Shown: one piece after another, positions 55,705-64,000 of the stretch
How positions within the stretch are numbered: the stretch's first letter is position 1
Layout: every line of letters begins with the position of its first letter
Assembly: GCA_949317995.1 (NCBI GenBank)
Contig: OX439051.1
Coordinates: 40,737,250 to 40,801,249 of the forward strand
Length of the DNA: 64,000 nt
Direction of reading: 5' to 3'
Origin: Acholoe squamosa
Lineage: Eukaryota > Annelida > Polychaeta > Phyllodocida > Polynoidae
The notes under the pieces: model-generated
The model's input: only the letters and a program-made list of their open reading frames with translations
Told to the model about the DNA's origin: nothing
Databases searched by the model: none
Position numbers and translations under genes: made by a program

Positions 55705-57875
55705 ATACCAAAAAATGCTTTAAATATAAGTTTGATGATTATGTTATAAGATTTCCTTGGTGGGCATGACCCAAAACTCCCTTTAATCACCAGTGTATAA
55801 TTGTATACTCCTGAGGGTACACCAAAATGCTTTAAACTTTAATGTTTGACAATAATTCTTCAAAAAAGTTTCCCAGGGTTGGGGCCCCACACGCCCCCTT
55901 GGAAAACAATATCTAAAAATAATAGATTCTGAGGCTAGTTGAATCCCCCCCCCACCCCAGGTGTCCACCAAATTCTTTTTTAATTTGGAGATTGACATTT
56001 ATATTTTCTAGGGGATGCCTCCCTCAAACTGTTGATGGTTCACCAAAATGCTTTGCTGGATTGAGGTCTAGAAATGCATCAGAATGCAGCATTTGATGTC
56101 TACATTTCAACATTTTCTTTGGGGGGGCATGCCCCCACCCCCCCCCCCCACCCCTAAATACACCCAAAGTTCATGGAAGATGTATAGGGCACAATTGGAG
56201 TCCTATTTTGGACATTTTAGTACTGTTGCCTATAGGGCATAGGCCTATCTCAACTTGAGCTGACCCCATTAGGTGTAATAGGGGTCCGTCCTCGCATATA
56301 AGCCTAGCCTTATATGAGGGATGAATATACAGTACTTCATTTAATTCCTCCCCCTCACTGATGTTTTAGATTAGTAAAATAATTTTGTAGAGTAATGAAC
56401 AAATTGTGCCTAAATTGGCGAGACTCATTCAGGTACAAGTAAGGAGACTGGCACGATCAGATGACAGTATTATACATCACTCAGTTCTCTCATGTTGACA
56501 AGCATTAGGAATTCATAGCCCTATGTACAAATGAAATTCTGTGGTTTGTCCTATACATGAATCAACATAAAAGTACAATTTTTGTTTTATGGAGAGTCTG
56601 CATTCATCTGTCATGTCCTGTTGGTCTGGCTCTGCCCAACCCCACCCCGGTCACATTTCTCCACGCAGTCAATGTTTTAGCATACATGTGTCTACAGATG
56701 CAGCATACATCTATCATATATTGTAGGTGGGGTAGCTACACATGGTTCATTGTGCATCGTTATAAAGGGTAGATTGACATTGAGTTGGAGACATACATGC
56801 ACACTTTGAGTAGGACCTAGGAATTTGCAGACTTTCATTAGCCTCTAGATTTGTTAAATCCAATAAATCTTAGGCCTTGATATTATAGTTTTACCAACAG
56901 AGACGAAACAAGAGAGCTTGACCTGCATGAAATTCAATTGCAGCTGCAAACTCCTCAAGTGTCTGAGTGAAGCACAAGGTGAATTTTCCCTACATTCTAC
57001 AGAGGTCCATTTGTGAGTATGTCTGTGCAGGGCATTTCAAAATGATATCTATAGCTATGAATTTGCCCCCCTGGAGGAGTAAAATTGCAACACTGGTTAC
57101 CCCATGACCATATAACAGAAACTGGTCATACGTTGAATAGAATACACACTGCACATCGTCCTTTCTATTTAGGGTCCAGGGACAAATAACACTCAAGAGT
57201 GCGTAAGCAATGCCTATTTAACGCCATTACAACAGCTAATTTCATAATCATGGCGAGAAAACTACATTAGATATCCATTGATGGATAAATATGTCGGTCC
57301 CCGCGGCAAAACTCAGAGTTGAGAGATGAGAATTAGACCATTTTAATATGGGCTAGGGAAGCCCAGCCAAATCAGGACATCATGATTTGATATAATTGAA
57401 AGACCCCGTTTCATAAAATGGTCACTAAAACTACTCCCATGTAGGAAAGTACCAATGGGCCAAAATAAAACCGTCAAGTTTTCTCAATCAACCTGCAGTG
57501 CTCTCCTTTAGGAGACTAATACCAGTATACTGATCTGAAGGGCCCACATTAGGAGCCACATCCGGCACGGGGGTCTACATACCAGGGACTGACAGCATCG
57601 GAGTTGAGGAATAATCTATATGACACTCTCCACACCAGAATCTCCCCTCGAGAATCCACTCAGGGTCACAGCAATCTCCACGTAGGGAGTACTGCTGGAG
57701 AAGGCATTGCTGGTGGATAATACCCACTGGAGAACGTTTCAAATTGGGAATGTTAACCCTTCAAGGATCGCATGATGCATTTAGTTTCATATACCTAAGT
57801 CGTTATTATGCCCAAAAGTTATTCATGCACATCCACTCACCAACACTGCATCGTTCCAACCTCCCTTTATCATGC
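55705..57875. other. Spacer with G/C-run and TATAAGCC-type debris
   Basis: C/G-run segments lie near 55880-55965 and 56120-56155, and a TATAAGCCTAGCCTTATAT remnant near 56297-56316. A TTAACCCTTCAAGG end near 57752-57766 belongs to the piggyBac-like family. No gene recognised. Confidence 0.5.
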
Positions 57876-58028
57876 TTAAACCATTAAGGGCCGCTGATGC
57901 ATGAGTGTATCATGCCTATTGGGGCCTGAAGGGTCGTCATGATGCATGAATGCGGCCCTGGCGAGTTACTCCTTATGACGACCAATGCGCATGATGCATT
58001 AATGCATCAGCGGCCCTTAAAGGGTTAA
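57876..58028. mobile_element. piggyBac-like MITE (short form, 153 bp)
   Basis: The left end is TTAAACCATTAAGGGCCGCTG, the right end AGCGGCCCTTAAAGGGTTAA. The terminal pair GGGCCGCTGATGCATGA / TTAATGCATCAGCGGCCC is near-perfect, and TCGTCATGATGCATGAATG lies inside. TTAA at both edges. Confidence 0.75.
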
Positions 58029-58143
58029 GCTCTGGGGTTCTGACCATTATTTTCACCAGCTCAATATAACCCATTATCTTTCTCCATCTCTACCTCCACT
58101 ACTACCCATAGACATACCTGATCACCTATAGAGGGTGGGAGAT

Positions 58144-58444
58144 CACGGGCGTGGACTGGTTACCAGATTTAGTCTTGTGTAGGTGTTATCCATATGCTAT
58201 AGTAAGGGTGAGAAAGTAAAGGGAACAGTGCTGCCCTCTGGTGCCTTTATTTGCTATGCACAGACCTTGATTACAGAGGTGAGTGGTGACTTTGCCAAAG
58301 TAACCACTCACCTCTGTAATCAAGGTCTGTGCATAGCAAATAAAGGCACCAGAGGGCAGCACTGTTCCCTTTACTTTCTCACCCTTACTATAGCATATGG
58401 ATAACACCTACACAGACTAAATCTGGTAACCAGTCCACGCCCAT
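58144..58444. mobile_element. Near-perfect foldback element, 9-bp target duplication (Mutator-like)
   Basis: Almost the whole 301 bp is one inverted repeat: GGCGTGGACTGGTTACCAG at the left is mirrored at the right, and pairing continues to a centre near 58294 with only a few mismatches. GTGGGAGAT flanks both sides (58135-58143 and 58445-58453). Long terminal inverted repeats plus a 9-bp duplication are typical of Mutator-like elements, though Merlin types can also give 8-9 bp. Because the arms mirror each other, the same 73-residue frame appears on both strands and is not a gene. The high arm identity argues for a recent insertion. Confidence 0.85.
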
Positions 58445-58453
58445 GTGGGAGAT

Positions 58454-59365
58454 GGTATCTGAATCAGGAGCTAACGGTATTCACGTCGAAGGTGCGTGGG
58501 AATACACCAGCTGTTTGGGCCATTATATATGGGTCTAAATTGTAATGTTTGCTATAGGTACTATAGGGTATATTTGTGGATCAGGCTACATATATGTTAA
58601 CCCTTTAAGGCAGCATGATGTATTTAGTTTGTCGTCATTTATTATACCAATGCAATGTTGGAGAGTCTACTCAACAGCACTGCCTTGGGATAGCATGGTT
58701 GTCAGGGGTGCATCAAACCTATAGGGTGTATCAACTTTGTGTCCATAGTTTTTGTTTTCCTTTTTGTTGTTGTTGTTTACTTTATAATAAGGTTTTAATG
58801 ATGTTTTTTGGGTAAAGTACATTAAAGCAAAATGTGGCTCTTAAAGGGTAAACGGTTACAGTCTATAGGCGGGGGGAGGGTATTTTAGCTACAGCTTCAG
58901 AGTTGCTATACATAAACCAGAAAGGCATCTTTTGTGGGATTTTCTATTTATGAAATGGCCAGAAAATGTGGCACAAAGTCTGTGCAATGCCCATTTTATC
59001 CACATCATCCAGCCGATCACATATTGTCCATGTGGACACTTTCCAGCCAATGACTGAACTGTGGTGCAACTACCCCCAAAGGCCCTGTGTGCTCAATATA
59101 GTAGTTTTGTAGCACCCAAAGGGTAATGATAATTTCTATCTTGTTTCACAGATGAAAGATTGCTTGTATCTATGTCAGGGAGAGGCCCATAGAAAACGAT
59201 ATTTGTAGAACCCAGTGAGTGATATTCTGATCTATACTTTGTTTCACTGATGGACTTCCTGTATTTGTACCATAATTCCATAATTATTGATTCAGTAATT
59301 AGTTGATTGCTGGGCAATGAAAAGGTATCTACTCTACTCTGCATGTAGTAAGCACCAGGGGACCA
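58454..59365. other. Spacer with one decayed MITE
   Basis: TTAACCCTTTAAGGCAGCATG near 58599 and CTTAAAGGGTAAAC near 58842 may be the two ends of a decayed piggyBac-like MITE of about 250 bp. Nothing else recognised. Confidence 0.5.
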
Positions 59366-59540
59366 TTAACCCCTTAAGGGTCCGAATGCATTAATGCATA
59401 ATCCCCGTTGGTCGTCAGGATGCATGAATTCAACCCTGGCGAGTAACTCGCCAGGGCTACATGTATGCACCCTGCACGCCAGCATCATGCCAACCGGTGG
59501 ATATGATGCACTCCTGTATTAGTGGTCCATAAAGGGTTAA
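59366..59540. mobile_element. piggyBac-like MITE (175 bp)
   Basis: It runs from TTAACCCCTTAAGGGTCC to GGTCCATAAAGGGTTAA. Inside, CCTGGCGAGTAACTCGCCAGG is a perfect hairpin and ATGCATTAATGCAT is palindromic. Confidence 0.75.
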
Positions 59541-59544
59541 AGAG

Positions 59545-59900
59545 GGCCGGTGATAAGATGCTTATCCGCATGAGATTTTCTAGGCAACGGGACATCTTGG
59601 ACACGGGACTAAAATAATGAGGAAATCTTGGAAACGGGACTAAATAAGGACATCTTGGAAACAGACTAAACAAAGACATCTTGGAAACGGGACCAAAGAA
59701 GGGCATCTTGGACACAGGACTTAATAAGGAATTTTGGGAAATGGGTCGTCACTACACTTGTGTTGTCCCGTTTCTGAGATATACTCATTGAGTCCCGTTT
59801 CTCAAATTTCCTTGTGTTGTCCCATTTCTCATTAGTGTCCTAGAAAATCTTATGCTAATAAGATTGTTATTCTCACGGGCATCCCATGCGAACATCGCTT
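59545..59900. repeat. Minisatellite arranged as an inverted repeat
   Basis: About five direct units of 25-30 bp (CATCTTGGAAACGGGACTAA) at 59588-59740 are followed by units in the opposite direction (GTCCCGTTTCTGAGATATAC, then GTCCCATTTCTCATTAGTG) at 59775-59845. The outer arms also mirror each other: GAGATTTTCTAGG at about 59572 and CCTAGAAAATCTTA at about 59840. The whole block can fold as one structure. Confidence 0.7.
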
Positions 59901-60360
59901 CCCGTTAAGGCCTTGTGTGTGTTTGTAGCGAGTGTTTACATATAATTCCCCCTCTGGTAGTCTTGCCAGCACTTTATTGGTGCATCATGCCAACCAATGG
60001 GCATGATGCACTCCTGCATCAGCGCCCCTAAAGGATTAAACGTGTCTTTGTGATACCAGCCAATGGTATTTTGATTAGATAAAGGCCTGCCAAATGGATG
60101 GGATGGAGATATGGGAATACATTTACATTACATTAGGATTTCTAATGGCTCCAAATATACTGATGCCAAATGAATTCATTTCACTTTCTCTTGCTCTAGA
60201 CTAAGAGAAGGACTGGATGATGCCTCAAGAGGTCCATGTCTATTTGATGTCATGATGCACCAATGCAGTACTGACGAGTCTCTGCCTGCATTGGTGCATC
60301 ATAACGACCCTAAGAGCCTATGGATGCATTCATGCATCATGCACACTCTACGATATGCTG
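59901..60360. other. Fragments of piggyBac-like MITEs
   Basis: A right end (CACTTTATTGGTGCATCATG, then CAGCGCCCCTAAAGGATTAA) lies at about 59970-60039. A second fragment with opposed ATGCACCAATGCAGTACTG and GCATTGGTGCATCATAACG arms lies at about 60252-60345. Confidence 0.5.
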
Positions 60361-63110
60361 CAGTACCTCGCATACTCCCATACGAGGTAGGTGTATGGAT
60401 ACATGATCTTATACCACTGTGGTTGCCATTTGTATGCACTGGCACATATGGAGCTGAGGTGTGTACATCTATAACGGTGGTCACTGATTACACAACACTA
60501 TAATACAGACAGAGCGTATGCATCATACAGACTAGGCTAGACTACATGGTTTATATACATGTATAGGACCTCTCATAATCATATGGGTCAATTTACTTTT
60601 TAATGCATATTAGGCTCAGAACTGATGGATTAACAAACTCAGTATTACTTAATAACACTTTATTTTATGGAAAGCCCTATATCTTGGCTTTATAGAAAGG
60701 TTGATTCAAGTCACCAACTCCAAATGGGTCAGGTTTTATAGCCTCATTCAGCGTGAGTCACAAAATGTTAGACAACACCAGAACTACACCAAGAAATGAT
60801 TGGATCTGGCCCTGATTTGGGTCCAACAATGCTACCATACATTAGATTAAGTGTACCAAAAATCAATTGCCAGGAATCAAAACTCTCGGAATTATGCATC
60901 TTGTACTATACAGCACTAGCACATTGCTAGTACTGAGGAAAATCAACTCATGTAGTCAGGGGCTAGATCAACATTTGGCCTCTTTGTACAGTCTACTTTG
61001 ATGGTCTCTTCCTCATTTACTATCTGTAGGAATTCTCTAAAATTTATATCTTTGTATAGCAAATACCTTTCAACTTTAACTAGATAAGCTTAGTATAATT
61101 CTAATACTTTAAATACAAGAGAAATTAAACTTTGATATTTCAATAAGAGATCACATGTCACCCACATTGAGTACACCTAGGCCATTGTCTCATTATCAAG
61201 CTAATCCACTCCCCTAACACCTGAAACAATGGGGAGGTACTTAGGGTGATTAAGATAAGGGTAGGTGCAGCTTATCAGCCTTATCAGTGACCATTGTTCT
61301 GTAGTGGATGAGGGTGGAGATAAGAGATTACCCAGAATTCTGTGATAAAATCCAAGATGGTGTCTGGGGCTAAAATGTCTCCATAACTTTAACTTTACCC
61401 TCAGTTCAATAAAATTCAGCACATACTTTTAAGAATCAGTCTACTTTCCATAAAGTGTGTCTACTACACAAAACAGTTGCCCTTTGTCAGTTATAAGTTA
61501 CTTAAGAAGATGAGGAAGGCCCTTGCTAAAAATAAATTTTGGCCTTTTTTAGGCACACTTCCGACCCTTTGCTGGCCAAGCCTTACAAAAAAATAAATCA
61601 ACATCACTCATTTTGTCATTTTTAAACTGCCGAACATGTCTACTAAGCAATAGGAACCAGTTTAACACTATACAAGATGATTCCTTAGACTGGTGAGCAT
61701 TCTTCTGTAACAATCACTTTTTGTGACCCATGCTGAATTGGGCCGATTCAGCTTGAGTCACACCTCCAGAATTGAAAATTACTTCCAAGCCTACGGTGAT
61801 GTGGCATTTATAGATAGAGCCAAACTTTTTTCTGTCAAATAGACCCTCAAAGAAACCCCTTTGATGGTGGGTATCAAGAATGTCAAAGCTGTTTTTTTTA
61901 ACAGGCTAGCCAGTTTATATATATGATAGGTTTGATGAGAAGAAAACCTTTCTTTTTTGATAGGAAGAGGTGCCTTGAAAAAAGTATGAGTTGTATCAAC
62001 TTCAAATGACATGGGAATGTTAGATAAGATTGGAGATAAGGCAAAAAATAGTTTATGGTGTTCTAGAAGTGCTTAGTTAAGCAATATATGACTTTCAAAT
62101 CTGAGGAAATGTGGATCAACACGGTAAAAGTGTGTGGGCTTACCATTTACCGTGTTGACACAAATATCTCCCAGAATTACAGGACAACAAATGCAAATTT
62201 TCTATTTTTGTTTAAGCTCCAGATGTTTTCTATCAAATATGACTGGAATAAGGAAGAAAGGTGCCTTAAATTGTTTTCTGTAGCTCCATGAAGCCAAAAA
62301 GACCCAAAAATATTGTTTCTTGGAACGCCCCATATATAGTGTGGCACCATAAATCATAAACTATGCCTTATAGGATGTCTCAAAGTTTGGGTGTGGGTTA
62401 TAGAGGAGGGTTTTTCAAAAATTGAATTAATATCAGACTGGTAAAAATTAAGCCCTAGATGCGCCCTGACAGATTTCTTCTAACTCAGGATGTGCCTTAT
62501 ACGCGATGATTAACTGTAGTACTGGAGCAGTGGTTTGTCCAACAACAGTGCAAAAAGGTTGTAACTGACATTTTGACAAAATTGAGTTTTCTTCTGTTTA
62601 AACATCTATTGATCCTTGGCTACCTTCTATGAAAGTATTGAAGCCTTGTGTATGATGAATGTGTTTATAGGCATCAATGCAATATGGTTGTGTCAACTGT
62701 GTGCTATAGTAATTGCAACACTTTTCTTGCCTCTTCTGCAATACTAGAAATATGCAGATACAACCTTGTTGCACTGAGGCGACAACGTGGCGTTTTAACC
62801 CCACACAGAGTAAGTACAAGGGGTTGACAAAATGCATACAGAATACACGCTTATTCAAGTCATTTGACTCTCCCAAGCAAAATAGGTCGACCAGAAGATA
62901 AATATTTCACTCTGTCCCATTAATTGTATTTAGATTTGTAATTAGTGTAGCTATATTTCCAAGAAGACTTCAAGTGAACATCGGGAAGTTACTAGTAAAA
63001 ACTAAAAAAACAACAGGGATATATCATATTTAAAGGCGAGGCAGGTCTATATACTTTTCCTACCTAATTTAGCTAACCATTTTGAGGGCCAATTATGCAC
63101 CTTGGCCGTC
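60361..63110. other. Spacer without recognised gene
   Basis: A+T-rich sequence. The only clear structure is a hairpin of perfect 13-base arms (TCAACACGGTAAA at 62116-62128 and its complement at 62146-62158). Short frames here lack supporting context. Confidence 0.5.
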
Positions 63111-63378
63111 CTGGTGCGCCAATGTGTGCTGGTGAGTCTACTCACAGACACCTCATGTAGGGTCGGCATGATGCATCAATGCATCATGCCGACCCATGGG
63201 CATGTTGCACTCTCTATGGGGCCATTTGAGAGTCAGACACGTTTACCTGAGACACCGTCTTCTGATATGGGACACTGTGGGATGGATTATAAGAGATAAT
63301 CCATGGACATTCAGGTCTCCTAACCCAGGTGGCCTGCGCTTGGAATATTGATAAGCTGTTAGAAGGGAACCTGGTCGA

Positions 63379-63603
63379 TTAACCCTTTTTAAAGGCCGCT
63401 GATGCAGGAGTGCATCATGCCTATTGGCCGTCACTTCATTGGAGCGTCATACCGACCTTACAGGGTTGATACATAAACTCCCAGAGGGTCGGCATGATGC
63501 TCCAATGAAGTGCTGGTGAGCCGTCTCACCAGCACTTCATTGGTGCATCATGACGACCAATGGGCATGATGCATCAATGCATCAGCGGCCCTTAAAGGTT
63601 TAA
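63379..63603. mobile_element. piggyBac-like MITE, best complete copy (225 bp)
   Basis: The left end is TTAACCCTTTTTAAAGGCCG and the right end CGGCCCTTAAAGGTTTAA, with TTAA at both edges. Terminal arms: GCCGCTGATGCAGGAGTGCA and its diverged complement. Inside, CACTTCATTGGAGCGTCATA and GGCATGATGCTCCAATGAAG pair, CTGGTGAGCCGTCTCACCAG is a hairpin, and CACTTCATTGGTGCATCATG repeats the same module. No transposase. Confidence 0.8.
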
Positions 63604-64000
63604 TCTATAGGTTATGGAGGAGTGGTACGACGCTCTATTTACACTAAGCTCATGATATTATAGCACATCTACTTGACATGGCTGTTCTGTGGTCATATTA
63701 TGGGATCCATTCATAACGATATGGAAATCTAGTGCCAGTCGCTCGAATAAGGATGCCCCTATAACCTTGTGATTAAACATGGATGGGTTATGTATGGCTC
63801 TTGCTTGTAATATTAAGTCTAAATGTCGAAGAGACTGATGTATATAGTCCTGTTGTGGGGCTATGAAGTAATAAGATGTACATTAAATATGTTGGCATTG
63901 TTCTGTCAGTAAGTTTGATAAATCTATACATGGACACCTCAGGGATTATAACAAATCTTTATGAGCATAGATGTCATAGTGCATAAAGGAAAATTATTTA
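63604..64000. other. Spacer without recognised feature
   Basis: Nothing recognised up to the window edge. Confidence 0.5.

Noticed and set aside
58183-58407. Matching 73-residue ORFs on both strands
   Set aside because: They are mirror images produced by the palindromic foldback element, not two genes.

Overview
This window is nuclear DNA of a multicellular animal, most likely an aquatic invertebrate; the species cannot be fixed from sequence alone. It has eukaryotic retrotransposons (a Ngaro/DIRS-type tyrosine-recombinase element, a Ty3/gypsy LTR element and an APE-type LINE), many small inverted-repeat DNA elements, microsatellites and mostly A+T-rich, visibly CpG-poor spacer. There is no bacterial-style gene layout. 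No host protein-coding gene can be assigned with confidence; two weak host-exon candidates are listed (29036-29259 and 33367-33600).

Layout: 1-3497 is the right-hand part of a Ngaro-like retrotransposon: reverse transcriptase/RNase H, an overlapping tyrosine recombinase, then split direct repeats B1-A2-B2. 3.5-10.4 kb is spacer with AT and TC microsatellites, several minisatellites, a foldback element and a hAT-like MITE. 10.4-30.3 kb is an old direct tandem array: about three diverged copies of a 6-7 kb non-coding unit, each with a tRNA-derived SINE and its own MITE insertions. 30.3-39.7 kb is more MITE-rich spacer, including a cluster of CRE-like sites around a 28-bp perfect palindrome.

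39.7-55.7 kb is the most informative region. A 5'-truncated minus-strand LINE was interrupted inside its reverse transcriptase by a 12,876-bp Ty3/gypsy element (41557-54432). The insertion has 4-bp target duplications and two 365-bp LTRs in which I find no difference. Its coding plan is short leader ORF, gag, pol (protease-RT-RNase H-integrase with a C-terminal AT-hook), a structured spacer, then two further long ORFs in the position where some relatives carry env. Neither looks like an envelope: the first has two C2H2-like zinc fingers and an RG-rich tract, the second a coiled coil and PPVPA repeats. Three junctions suggest recoding or reinitiation: TAA-ATG before gag, a -1 frameshift cassette between gag and pol, and an in-frame TAG between the two downstream ORFs.

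55.7-64 kb returns to spacer, with a near-perfect 301-bp foldback element flanked by 9-bp duplications (Mutator-like), several TTAA-flanked piggyBac-like MITEs and a minisatellite arranged as an inverted repeat. The gypsy element, and perhaps the Ngaro element, look young and potentially functional; the LINE and most MITEs are decayed.
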